Shown piece after piece: positions 35,376 through 43,601 of a stretch of 44,661 nt of DNA; positions within the stretch are counted from its first letter, which is position 1; the number at the start of each line of letters is the position of its first letter. A program made the translations under genes and the position numbers. This stretch comes from an uncultured Pelagibacteraceae bacterium (GTDB taxonomy: Bacteria; Pseudomonadota; Alphaproteobacteria; Pelagibacterales; Pelagibacteraceae): positions 1 to 44,661 of the forward strand of contig CACKOU010000010.1 of the NCBI GenBank assembly GCA_902601895.1, given 5' to 3'. The notes beneath the pieces were generated by a model. That model was not told where the DNA came from, made no database searches, and saw only the letters and a list, made by a program, of their open reading frames with translations.

Positions 35376-36809
35376 CTATAATTTTTGTCTATATTCATAA
35401 GTTTTATTTAATTCATCAATATCAAATGATTCTATTGATCCATCAGTCCATTTAATTTCAACTTTAAAGTCTTTTTCACCTTGCCTTATTCCATAATGAG
35501 CTACTGGTTCCATCTGACATAGATAACCTGAGCCAGCATCTATTGTTTTTGAATGTATTCTTTTATTAGATTTTATTGTTACTGTTGCCCCTCTTGCTGG
35601 AGCTCCATACAGATTAAGTGGTTTAATTCGTAAATAATTAAAATTTGTAATATCTGCTTTATATAAAGTTAACGGTTGAAACCCTGACTCACCATGTGAA
35701 ACTAATAGTTCTAAAATTCCATCGCCATCAACATCTGCAACAGCTGCACCTGTACCAAGACCAACTGTCTCTAAACCATTTTCCATTTTAATTTCTTTAA
35801 ATATTCCACCCTCTAAAACTTTGAAAAGTTTATTTGGTTCTCCAATATTATTCATGAAAATTTCATCATATCCATCATTATCAAAATCAGCTGAAATAAC
35901 TGTTCTAATTTTAGTAGGATCATTATATGGAGATGTTGATATATCTTTAAATTTATCTCCATCTAAAACATATGCTCTATGCATTCCATCCCAGTTTGAA
36001 GATAAGATATCTAATCTTCCTCTATATAAAAGATCACTTAAAGCTGTGCCTCTACCATTTTCAAATCTATCTTGAACTGCATACTCTTTAGCTACATCTT
36101 GGAAAGAGCCTTTTGAATTATAGTATAAAAAATTGTCTCCTCTTTCATTTGCTGCAAAAATATCAGATCTATCCGAAAGAATATGTCCTGAAACAATAGC
36201 TCTACCTCCAGTAATTTTATCAATTGATAATGATTTAGCTTGATCTTTTATTCGATCTCTAATTAATTCATAAAATCGAGTAGGACCTCCATAATTTGCA
36301 ACATAAATACCATATGCACCATCACCATTTCTATCTACACAAACAACTGACCTTCCAGCCGTTAGGTTTAATTCACTTTGATTAATTTCTTTTTCAAATA
36401 AATCCTCAAATTTATTATTATTTAAATCTATTAATCGATCAGAATAGATTTTTGATCCACTATATGTATCTGTATTTAAAAAATATATTTCTTCATAACC
36501 ATCTTGATCGATATCACATGCAGCGACACCAATTGTTCTTCTTTCTTCATCTGTAAATATTTTTTCATTTACTATATTTATTAATTTTCCATCTTTATAA
36601 GAAAGAGCTAGATTTTTAAAACCAAAGCCAGTTACCACAAAATCATATTTATTATCCTTGTTTACATCGGTAACTGAAACTCCATAACTCAATCGAAACT
36701 CATTTTCTGCTATTTGATCAGTTATATTTAGGAAAAAATCTTTAGCGTTAGCATAATTAAATACCGATAAAATACTGAGAAAAATGAAGATAATTTTTTT
36801 CATACTCAA
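35376..36809 (-). CDS. Secreted FG-GAP/VCBS repeat protein with ASPIC/UnbV domain
   Basis: A 477-residue secreted protein of the CRTAC1 type. The signal peptide follows the second Met (KKIIFIFLSILSVFNYANA); the first Met (MSMKK) is two residues earlier. Calcium-binding FG-GAP loops recur: DVNKDNKYDFV, DIDQDGYEEIYF, DRNGDGAYGIYV, DFDNDGYDEIFM and DVDGDGILELLV. The C-terminal ASPIC/UnbV domain has PLNLYGAPARGATV and ends in WTDGSIESFDI. It likely folds as a beta propeller outside the cytoplasm, in adhesion or polysaccharide contact. It stands alone, so no partner is indicated. Confidence 0.85.
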   Translation of the reverse strand: MSMKKIIFIFLSILSVFNYANAKDFFLNITDQIAENEFRLSYGVSVTDVNKDNKYDFVVTGFGFKNLALSYKDGKLINIVNEKIFTDEERRTIGVAACDIDQDGYEEIYFLNTDTYSGSKIYSDRLIDLNNNKFEDLFEKEINQSELNLTAGRSVVCVDRNGDGAYGIYVANYGGPTRFYELIRDRIKDQAKSLSIDKITGGRAIVSGHILSDRSDIFAANERGDNFLYYNSKGSFQDVAKEYAVQDRFENGRGTALSDLLYRGRLDILSSNWDGMHRAYVLDGDKFKDISTSPYNDPTKIRTVISADFDNDGYDEIFMNNIGEPNKLFKVLEGGIFKEIKMENGLETVGLGTGAAVADVDGDGILELLVSHGESGFQPLTLYKADITNFNYLRIKPLNLYGAPARGATVTIKSNKRIHSKTIDAGSGYLCQMEPVAHYGIRQGEKDFKVEIKWTDGSIESFDIDELNKTYEYRQKL

Positions 36810-36853
36810 GCTCTTTATTAGAATATAAAAATTATAATATGAGATAAATTAGC

Positions 36854-37051
36854 TTACTCAAGTAAACCTAGAATTGAATAAATAACTAACCCTATAATTG
36901 CAGCAAAGAAAATTAAAAAAGAAATTTGACTAAAAATATTATTCTTTGATCTAATTTCTCCCTTTTTGTACTTTCTAATCTGGATTATGCCAAATCTAAT
37001 AACTATTAAACCAAGAATTAACAAGGATACTTTAAATAAGAATTCAATCAT
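36854..37051 (-). CDS. Small two-helix membrane protein
   Basis: About 65 residues from the ATG at 37051 (MIEFLFKVSLLILGL), with membrane helices at about 3-20 and 40-60 separated by a basic loop (RKYKKGEIRSK). A reading from 37096 would add MYLTNGWKIIRKIKK, which lies inside the end of the upstream gene. The internal start overlaps that gene by eight bases (AAAATGATTGA), typical of coupled translation. No family recognised. Confidence 0.6.
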   Translation of the reverse strand: MIEFLFKVSLLILGLIVIRFGIIQIRKYKKGEIRSKNNIFSQISFLIFFAAIIGLVIYSILGLLE

Positions 37052-37592
37052 TTTTTTTATTTTTCTTATAATTTTCCATCCATTTGTTAAATACAATTAT
37101 TGCATCATTCATGTCTTTTGTTTTATTTGGATGATTTTTAGCTCTACCTAACATAGTTGCAATAACATTTACTTGATATTTTATTGGTCTTTTTTTTATA
37201 GCTGAAACAGTAAATAATGCTTTCTCCTTATCTTTAAAACCTAAGCCATTTAAGGTTGTCTCTGGTTTATAATCTGAAAATAAAGAAAGATTTAATGGTT
37301 TAAATTTTTTATCTTTGATTAGTTTATTCATTGGCATTTTATCGACTATTTCAAAGATTTTTTTTGTATATATTTTATCTAACTCAATTTTTATTTTGCC
37401 ATCAAAACCAATTAAAGTAACTTTAAATTTTTTTGATTTATCTAATTTCGTAACTAATTTTATATATCTTTTGTGAAAGCCTTTAATTTCTTTTTGATAC
37501 AATTCTTTTGATCTTTTATATTCTGGATGACTGTAATTAGGCGTGTTAAGGAGTAACAATCTACATTTCCATAGATATTTTTTAAAATTCAT
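37044..37592 (-). CDS. DUF4174-like protein with an extra C-terminal module
   Basis: A 182-residue basic protein. Residues 5-95 follow the DUF4174 pattern: WKCRLLLLNTPNYSHPEY, a central FKVTLIGFDGKIKIEL strand pair, and KIFEIVDKMPMNKL, which resembles a thioredoxin-like fold. Residues 105-180 form a second, helical part (LGFKDKEKALFTVSAI, then VIATMLGRAKNHPNKTKDM) that I do not recognise. No signal peptide is obvious, although DUF4174 proteins are often secreted. It is followed by the small membrane protein gene with an eight-base overlap. Confidence 0.65.
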   Translation of the reverse strand: MNFKKYLWKCRLLLLNTPNYSHPEYKRSKELYQKEIKGFHKRYIKLVTKLDKSKKFKVTLIGFDGKIKIELDKIYTKKIFEIVDKMPMNKLIKDKKFKPLNLSLFSDYKPETTLNGLGFKDKEKALFTVSAIKKRPIKYQVNVIATMLGRAKNHPNKTKDMNDAIIVFNKWMENYKKNKKND

Positions 37593-37601
37593 TAAAAAAT
37601 A

Positions 37602-40193
37602 TTAATTATAAATTTTGTCTCTTACAAGCTTACTTAATAAACTGTATCCAAGTTCGTTCATATGTAATGGATCTTCATCGTAAAACTTATCATAACCTGC
37701 ATTTATCATGGGTGTTGTAATATCAACGTAATCCCACATTTTTAAATTGGTTAAGTGTTTTTTTATCTTTGAATTAGCATCTAAAATTGTTGTCATAAGA
37801 TCCCTTCTAAAAGGACTAGGCTTAATTGAAATAAAAAAACATTTCGCTTTTGGTAGTTTTTCTTCAACTTGATTAGAAAATAATAAAAATTCTTTTAATA
37901 ATTCATCACTATCCATTCCATAACCAATATCATTATCTCCAGCATAAAAGAAAAGATTAGATGGGTTTAAAGGAGCAACCAGTCTATCAAAATATCTTCT
38001 ACAAGATACTAAAGTTGAACCCCCAAAGCCTAAATTATAAAGATTATTTATTGATAAATCGTTTTTAGCATTATCCCACATTTTAAAAGTCGAACTTCCA
38101 TACAGGGCAACACTGTTATTTGTTTTCGTCTGTTGAAAAGAATTATGTTCTAATTCTCTAACGTCGAGCTCAAACTCTTCCTCAACTGGACTAACTAAAT
38201 TTACATTAGTTTTCAAATTCTCTATTTTGTCTATGTTGTCTTGAACATTTTTAGCCAAATCAATTGCTTCTTCTACATAAGATCTAAATTTGGTTCTATA
38301 ATTATCTAAGAAGCTTTTCATTTCCTCTTGATTTTCTGGATCTTTGACATGATCACTTATAGTTATTGGCTCCTTAATAACTGCTGAATATATTGTTTTA
38401 GAAACTGGATAATCAAAATTAGCAAGGGCAATTGGAATTAGTTTTGGTTTAGGATTCAGTTTAAATGCAAGATTAAATGCTCCAGCTTTAAATGGTCCTG
38501 GAGATGTTATTGTTTTATTATCTTCTGTTTCTGATGTTCCTTCGGGGGCAATTACAATCGGTTGTTTTTGATTAAATACCTTTTGAGCTTCGTCAAAAAG
38601 CTTTTGTTTTCTTAATTTCTTTTCCTCTTCGCTTTCGTCCAACTTATCAGACTCTGGGGTATGAACAAAAATGTAATCTAAATTTTCATAGTAATTATAT
38701 CTCCAAAATTCTGTGTTCCGACTTGTTCTAACGATACGTTGGCCTCCATCGTTATATTTTGGATATAAAATTTTTGAACTGATGAAATGACTGTCGATTG
38801 AAAACGAATGCCCATTTGCAAGCTGATTATCATCTATAGCTGCTAAGTGATTGTAGAAAAAAATATTTGTTGGTTCATCTGGCAAATTTTCCCAACCCTT
38901 AATTACATATTTAACATTATCAAAAGCTTTGGTGAAATTTGAATTGGTTAACTCTCTTAATTTTGTTTTATCTGAATTACTAGAAGAATTTGAAACTCTA
39001 TTATAAATAATATTTAATTGGCTGTGGAAACGAGACTCTCTTTCTAAATTATTTAAAGTATCTTTTATTAAACTAGATAATGATTTTTCTATTTCATTTC
39101 CTTTAATAAGTAGTTCGTAAACCACATCAAATGCCATTGCGTAAGTATGAGTACTCTTCAATAAATGTGGAATACTATATAACTTAGAACTAGCAGGTAT
39201 TCTTGCAGTATTATCTTTCAATAATAAATTAACAAATTCTAATTCGTTTTCCGCTGAATATTTTGTCAGACCAGTTGCACTTTGTTGAAAACGTCCTAAC
39301 TGCCACAATTGTCTTTTGAAAATCTTTATTGATAATTCTGGGTCAGAAATAATCAGATTTTCAAGTGCTTCGTTAGAAATATGTAAAACTTTTGTATCCC
39401 TAGTAGATTTAATTGTGTATGGATTAAAAAAATCTCCTTTCCCTGAAGATAAAGTTAGCGCAATACCAGCTCTAGTTAGAGTTCTAAAATTTCTTCTTAT
39501 TTTTCCATTAATAAAGTTGTGGAATAAGCCATCAACTTTACCACTTAATAATATCTTTAAACCTTTAGAAACGTCTCCCTCTTTAACTATATATTGATTT
39601 GATGAATACATCTTAATATTACCTAATTTAATAAACTTTTCTAAGTCATTATCAGTAAGTGTTGAAAAAAAAGTAGCAGATTTAATTCTATGTATATTTG
39701 TAATACTTTTTTCTGATGGGATGCCTGGAGAAATTTGTATTTCATGATCTTTATACAAAGTGTTTAAATTTCTTGAAGAGACAAGCAGTTGGAAAGAAAA
39801 AAAAGAAATTGCTGAGTATAATGTTGATATAAGTTTACTATTTTTTTGTTGTAAATCTCTTAAATCATCTAGTTTTATCGAGATATATTCTGTTCCACCT
39901 TCAATAAATATTTCACCCATAAATCTATTGGGTTGATTAAGTCCAGATATACCTAATGGTGTTGCAGGCTTTGTTATTTTTGCAAAGGTTATAGATTTAG
40001 TTTCAAAATACTTGGTAAATGTAGCTTTGCCTTTAATTAAAAAATAAATGTTTTCTGAAATTTGATGCTGCTTTGCTAAAACTTCATCACTTGCAGCTAT
40101 TATGTGCTCTGATATTCCATCTATTAGTCCAAAAGATTCTTTTAGACTTCCTAAATCAAAGCCATTTTGCTGAAATAATTCAGATAATTTCAT
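37602..40193 (-). CDS. Three-module protein: cNMP-binding-like, PlsC-type acyltransferase, SGNH hydrolase
   Basis: 863 residues in one frame. Residues about 1-140 and 170-310 look like two cyclic-nucleotide-binding-like domains (ENIYFLIKGKATF; EGDVSKGLKILLSGKVDG), without the usual Arg of the phosphate cassette. Residues 310-430 are helical. Residues 440-600 are a PlsC-type acyltransferase with NHxxxxD (His449, Asp454), APEGTSE (550-555) and IPIALANF. Residues 692-863 are an SGNH hydrolase: YGSST (Ser700/701), NLGFGGSTL, AGDNDIG (Asn754) and DPLHMNELGY (Asp841, His844). All catalytic motifs look intact. Acyl transfer or deacylation on a lipid or glycan, controlled by the N-terminal sensor, is an inference. 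Confidence 0.8.
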   Translation of the reverse strand: MKLSELFQQNGFDLGSLKESFGLIDGISEHIIAASDEVLAKQHQISENIYFLIKGKATFTKYFETKSITFAKITKPATPLGISGLNQPNRFMGEIFIEGGTEYISIKLDDLRDLQQKNSKLISTLYSAISFFSFQLLVSSRNLNTLYKDHEIQISPGIPSEKSITNIHRIKSATFFSTLTDNDLEKFIKLGNIKMYSSNQYIVKEGDVSKGLKILLSGKVDGLFHNFINGKIRRNFRTLTRAGIALTLSSGKGDFFNPYTIKSTRDTKVLHISNEALENLIISDPELSIKIFKRQLWQLGRFQQSATGLTKYSAENELEFVNLLLKDNTARIPASSKLYSIPHLLKSTHTYAMAFDVVYELLIKGNEIEKSLSSLIKDTLNNLERESRFHSQLNIIYNRVSNSSSNSDKTKLRELTNSNFTKAFDNVKYVIKGWENLPDEPTNIFFYNHLAAIDDNQLANGHSFSIDSHFISSKILYPKYNDGGQRIVRTSRNTEFWRYNYYENLDYIFVHTPESDKLDESEEEKKLRKQKLFDEAQKVFNQKQPIVIAPEGTSETEDNKTITSPGPFKAGAFNLAFKLNPKPKLIPIALANFDYPVSKTIYSAVIKEPITISDHVKDPENQEEMKSFLDNYRTKFRSYVEEAIDLAKNVQDNIDKIENLKTNVNLVSPVEEEFELDVRELEHNSFQQTKTNNSVALYGSSTFKMWDNAKNDLSINNLYNLGFGGSTLVSCRRYFDRLVAPLNPSNLFFYAGDNDIGYGMDSDELLKEFLLFSNQVEEKLPKAKCFFISIKPSPFRRDLMTTILDANSKIKKHLTNLKMWDYVDITTPMINAGYDKFYDEDPLHMNELGYSLLSKLVRDKIYN

Positions 40194-40304
40194 AAGGTAA
40201 ATGAATAGATATACTTAATTTGAATTTATTGATTAAGAATAAATGCATATCTGGGTTGAAAAGTTATCAATAGTTTACTTAATTTTTTTTAGTATTTATT
40301 TGTT

Positions 40305-40442
40305 GTGAAACGTAAATTAAAAAAAAATAAATCAACAAACAAATCTAAAACGCTTTCAAAAAAGCCAAAAGTAATAAACCCGAACTTTTTTTATTTTTAT
40401 AATGAAAATGGAAAGTTAGTTGGAATACCTTACGGTAATTAA
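40305..40442 (+). CDS. 45-residue basic peptide, GTG start
   Basis: Small ORF from GTG 40305 (no other start is available in frame; a stop lies at 40290-40292) to TAA at 40440-40442. The first 20 residues are almost all Lys, Asn, Ser and Thr, followed by a neutral hydrophobic end, NPNFFYFYNENGKLVGIPYG. The conserved-looking tail is what suggests a real protein. It lies three bases from the convergent photolyase gene end and is divergent from the three-module gene. Function unknown. Confidence 0.5.
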   Translation: MKRKLKKNKSTNKSKTLSKKPKVINPNFFYFYNENGKLVGIPYGN

Positions 40443-40445
40443 ATT

Positions 40446-41903
40446 TTACCTTCTTTGAGATAAGCTCGCGTGTTTATTTAATACTTCAGCTGAAATAATT
40501 TTTGCTTCTGTTGTTTTCTTAACATTCCAGATTTTTTCTTTCGCAATTTTTGTTGATATTTTATTATCAACTACTGGTGAAGGATAATCTTTACCAATTT
40601 CTAAATTTATACCCTTTTGTTCAATGAATGTTAATTTCCATGGTTCATGAACTAATTTTCCTGGAACGTTTTTTAATTCTGGAACCCATTTTTTAATAAA
40701 TTCTCCTGTAGGATCTTGATCAATTGATTGTTTAATTGGATTGTAAATTCTTATTGAATTTATTCCTGTTGTTCCTGATTGCATTTGAAACTGTGAATAA
40801 TGAATACCTGGCTCATAATCTGTAAATAATTTTGCTAAATGTTTTGATGTTTTTTTCCAATCAAGCCATAATTGATAAGACGCAAATGAAACTAACATTG
40901 CTCTCATTCTAAAATTAATCCATCCATTAGTTCTAAGGTACCTCATGCAAGCATCAACAAAAGGATAACCAGTAGTTCCTTTTTTCCATGCTAAATGATA
41001 ATCTTCATTAAAATCATTTTCTCTTATTCCATTGTAAGCGCTGTTCATATTTCTAAATTCAATTTCTGGTTCATCATATAACTTTTGAATAAAATGACAG
41101 TGCCAGGCTAAGCGACTTTTAAAAGCAATTAAGGATTTCTTTTTTGAAAAAGATAAATTGGATTTTAACTTATCATTAGTTTTTTTAAAAATTTCTTTAA
41201 TAGAAATATTTCCAAATGCAATATGTGGACTTAATCTAGAACATGAAGTTTCTCCTGTTATTGGTGAAGACATTTCTTTTTGATAGTTTTCTGATCTATC
41301 ATTAAGGAAAGAATCTAAAAGTTGAATTGCTTTTTGTCTTCCACCAATTTGAATTTTGCCATTTTCTAAATTATTTGTTTCTATTTTTGATAAATCCTCT
41401 TCATAATTATCAGAAATGAACTCACAATTTAAATTTGAATTAATGCTTTCACTATCTATGAATTTATTCCAATTATATGACCATTTATTTCTTATTCTAT
41501 GATTTAGTTGAACGCCAAATTGATTTGATATTTTCCAATTAATGTTTTTTTCTTTAAATAAAAAACTAACTTCTTTATCTAAGTTAGTTATATACATGTT
41601 CTTGAATATTATATTTGAATAAACCTCATTTATTTTAAATTTATCAGTTAAATGACTTAAAATTTCTAATGTATCTCCGTAATATATATTGAGTTTAGCA
41701 TTATATTTTTCACTTAGTGTTTTTGATAAATCGTCTAATGATGATTTTAAAAAATCTAGATGGAATGAGCTTGATGTAGGTAATTTGTGATATTCTTTAT
41801 CAAATATGTAAATTGGTAAAATCTTTCCTGATTTTACAGCCTCATTAAATGCATCATTATTAGATACACGTAGATCGTTCCTGAACCATACGATTTTGTT
41901 CAT
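40446..41903 (-). CDS. phr: Cryptochrome/deoxyribodipyrimidine photolyase
   Basis: Light-driven DNA repair or light-sensing flavoprotein of 485 residues. The antenna domain starts with the family hallmark KIVWFRNDLRVSNN. The FAD domain has GETSCSRLSPHIAFGNIS, YPFVDACMRYLRTNGWINFR, and QMQSGTTGINSIRIYNP. The GTTGIN signature differs from the class I CPD photolyase AGTGTDA and puts it in a less-studied bacterial subgroup. It lies nine bases downstream of a 63-residue ORF. A UV-repair role fits surface-ocean life. Confidence 0.9.
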   Translation of the reverse strand: MNKIVWFRNDLRVSNNDAFNEAVKSGKILPIYIFDKEYHKLPTSSSFHLDFLKSSLDDLSKTLSEKYNAKLNIYYGDTLEILSHLTDKFKINEVYSNIIFKNMYITNLDKEVSFLFKEKNINWKISNQFGVQLNHRIRNKWSYNWNKFIDSESINSNLNCEFISDNYEEDLSKIETNNLENGKIQIGGRQKAIQLLDSFLNDRSENYQKEMSSPITGETSCSRLSPHIAFGNISIKEIFKKTNDKLKSNLSFSKKKSLIAFKSRLAWHCHFIQKLYDEPEIEFRNMNSAYNGIRENDFNEDYHLAWKKGTTGYPFVDACMRYLRTNGWINFRMRAMLVSFASYQLWLDWKKTSKHLAKLFTDYEPGIHYSQFQMQSGTTGINSIRIYNPIKQSIDQDPTGEFIKKWVPELKNVPGKLVHEPWKLTFIEQKGINLEIGKDYPSPVVDNKISTKIAKEKIWNVKKTTEAKIISAEVLNKHASLSQRR

Positions 41904-41912
41904 TTTAAATAA

Positions 41913-42104
41913 TTAAAGACTGATTTTGAAAGTTCTTGAAGTTTTGTCGTCTGATACTTTTAAAATTTTAAATTTTGAAGTTTTTTCAAGTTTTTGCCCT
42001 TTGTTTGTAACAAAAGATTTCATTTTCTTAACTTCACCCTCAGGCATTTTTCTTGTGTATTTTAAAGTATGTTTTTTTGATCCAATAACAAATATTGTTT
42101 TCAT
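41913..42104 (-). CDS. Hypothetical 63-residue lysine-rich protein
   Basis: Short basic protein, MKTIFVIGSKKHTLKYTRK at the start and KVSDDKTSRTFKISL at the end, with lysine at about one residue in five. No signal or membrane segment. It lies nine bases before phr on the same strand, so it may be a passenger in that message or a small nucleic-acid-binding protein. A 62-codon ORF runs opposite. The ribosome site is weak; I could not name a family. Confidence 0.45.
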   Translation of the reverse strand: MKTIFVIGSKKHTLKYTRKMPEGEVKKMKSFVTNKGQKLEKTSKFKILKVSDDKTSRTFKISL

Positions 42105-42307
42105 GAGATTTTAATTACAAATATATTTATTGTCTGTCTCTGTGACATAAGTTTCATTTAAGAGTTTGGGAATATTTTGATAATTTTGATATCGAGAATC
42201 TACTAAAGAGACAGGTTGTATTCAAATAATATATTTATAAAAAATAGAAATAAATTTGTTGAATACAACCTACCTAAAACTTATTTTTATAAGTGAAGGA
42301 GGTGCAA

Positions 42308-42337
42308 ATGCTTAGAATAACGCCACCTGACACTTAG
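42308..42337 (+). CDS. Nine-codon ORF behind an anti-SD-perfect ribosome site
   Basis: AAGGAGGTG at 42296-42304 is a nine-base match to the expected 16S rRNA 3' end, five bases (from AAGGAGG) before ATG 42308. The frame then reads MLRITPPDT and stops at TAG 42335-42337. Part of the ribosome site (AGGTG, 42300-42304) can pair with CACCT at 42324-42328 inside the ORF, so the RNA would hide its own start. This could be a leader peptide, a decoy ribosome site or chance. No downstream gene on the plus strand follows. Confidence 0.25.
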   Translation: MLRITPPDT

Positions 42338-42412
42338 CTGGTGAGATATCACATATTAAAAATAACACAAACTAAATCCATTTGATGGATTTGGCCAAAA
42401 TGGCATAAAAAT

Positions 42413-42454
42413 GGGGAGCTCTTTTGGTATTAACCAATTGAGCTGACCCCTTTT
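42413..42454. terminator. Two-way terminator after the aminotransferase gene
   Basis: Stem GGGG (42413-42416) with CCCC (42447-42450), AGCTC (42417-42421) with GAGCT (42440-42444), then TTGGT (42424-42428) with ACCAA (42433-42437), loop ATTA. Plus-strand reading ends in TTTTAATAATTTTT. Minus-strand reading ends in ATTTTTATG, and the hairpin starts two bases after the aminotransferase stop. It should close the minus-strand operon and any plus-strand transcript. Confidence 0.65.
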
Positions 42455-43601
42455 AATAATTTTTAGACATAAAATCTTTTATTCTCTTAGCACCTTCAAT
42501 TATATCTTTTGTGCTTCTTGCATATGAGAATCGGATAGTAGAATTTCCTCTTTTTTGATCAAAATCAATTCCTGGTGTTATAGCAACATTTGCTTCATCT
42601 AAAACTTTTTTACAAAAAGCTAAGCTATCATTTGAATATTCAGATATATCAACATAAATGTAAAAAGCACCATCAGGTGGTGAAAATTTTTTTAATCCTG
42701 CTTTTGGTAATTCTTCTAAAAGTATCTCTCTATTTTTTTTATATACCTCAACATTCGATTGTAACTCTTCATTTGCATCCAATGAAGCAAGAGCCGTAAC
42801 TTGACTTGCGTGTGGTGGGCATACAAACAAATTTTGTGAAAGCCTTTCTACTTGTCTAACATGATCATCTGGTATAACCATCCAGCCTATTCGCCAACCA
42901 GTCATTGAAAAGTATTTTGAAAAAGAATTAATTACATAACAATTATCTGTAATCTCTAAAGCTGAAGTTGGATTATTTTCATATTGAATTCCATGATAAA
43001 TTTCATCACTAATAAAGCTTACATTGTTCTCATTTGCAGTATTAATTAAATTCTCTAGCGATTGTTTATCTAACATAGACCCAGTTGGATTTGCAGGTGA
43101 TGCAACAAGAATTCCATTTAAATTATTATTTATAATATCATCTGGTACGGGTTGAAATCTATTTTGAAGTTTAGTTTGAATATCTATAGTTTCCAAACTT
43201 AATGATTTTAGTATTTGTCTATAGCTAGGATAACTTGGAGATCCAATTCCAACTCTATCTCCACTATCAAATAATGCCGAAAAAGATAATATAAAAGCTC
43301 CAGAGGAGCCTGTTGTAACTACTATTCTGTTTGGATTTAAATCTAAATTGTACCAATCTCCATATAACTTTGAAATTTTTGTTCTTAGGGCTGGTAGACC
43401 AAGTGATACTGTGTAGCCTAGATTGTTTTTGTTTATCTCACTTGTAATATAATCTTTTGCAATCTTAGGTGCCGGTGTTCCTGGCTGCCCTACCTCCATA
43501 TGAATTATATCTTTACCTTTTTCCTCTGCAATTCTAGCAGACTCCATTACATCCATTACAATAAATGGATCAACATCTGATCTTTTAGATTTTTTCATCA
43601 T
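42453..43601 (-). CDS. Class I/II PLP aminotransferase (aspartate aminotransferase-like)
   Basis: Fold-type I aminotransferase of 382 residues. Motifs: HMEVGQPGTPAPKIAKDYI, YTVSLGLPALRTKISKLYG, ASPANPTGSMLDKQSLE, the cofactor Asp in FISDEIYHGIQY, and the Schiff-base lysine in NSFSKYFSMTGWRIGW. The amino-group donor cannot be told. The ATG overlaps the stop of the upstream 68-residue gene (ATGA), indicating coupled translation, and a strong terminator follows. Confidence 0.9.
   Translation of the reverse strand: MMKKSKRSDVDPFIVMDVMESARIAEEKGKDIIHMEVGQPGTPAPKIAKDYITSEINKNNLGYTVSLGLPALRTKISKLYGDWYNLDLNPNRIVVTTGSSGAFILSFSALFDSGDRVGIGSPSYPSYRQILKSLSLETIDIQTKLQNRFQPVPDDIINNNLNGILVASPANPTGSMLDKQSLENLINTANENNVSFISDEIYHGIQYENNPTSALEITDNCYVINSFSKYFSMTGWRIGWMVIPDDHVRQVERLSQNLFVCPPHASQVTALASLDANEELQSNVEVYKKNREILLEELPKAGLKKFSPPDGAFYIYVDISEYSNDSLAFCKKVLDEANVAITPGIDFDQKRGNSTIRFSYARSTKDIIEGAKRIKDFMSKNY

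Larger units (their letters stand above)
42205..42454 (+). ncRNA. Candidate structured RNA in the only gene-free stretch over 300 bases
   Basis: The span 42105-42452 holds no ORF over 60 codons. It contains five hairpins: a 13-bp perfect stem AGGTTGTATTCAA (42213-42225) with TTGAATACAACCT (42259-42271); a two-part stem at 42291-42335 (AAGTG/CACTT outside, AGGTG/CACCT inside); GTGA-GATA-TCAC (42341-42352); AAATCCAT/ATGGATTT (42374-42392); and GCCA/TGGC (42394-42404). A terminator follows at 42413-42454. Strand is uncertain because stems are symmetric; the SD and mini-ORF point to plus. No match to tmRNA, SRP RNA, RNase P RNA or a riboswitch known to me. Confidence 0.35.

Noticed and set aside
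37602-40193. A frameshift or assembly join making the three-module protein.
   Set aside because: The linkers are continuous, in frame and of ordinary composition, and no stop, start or ribosome site marks a gene boundary inside.
41926-42114. A 62-codon plus-strand ORF opposite the 63-residue gene.
   Set aside because: Phe/Val/Ser-rich shadow of a lysine-rich gene; no ribosome site seen.
42413-42450. The minus-strand reading AGCTCAATTGGTTA looks like a tRNA D-arm, so a tRNA fragment or attachment site.
   Set aside because: No anticodon arm or TTCGA-type T-arm follows, and the bases are fully explained by a terminator stem with poly-T on both sides.
42105-42452. Two-piece (permuted) tmRNA of alphaproteobacteria.
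   Set aside because: I found no tag reading frame ending in Ala-Ala, no T-arm sequence and no paired acceptor ends.
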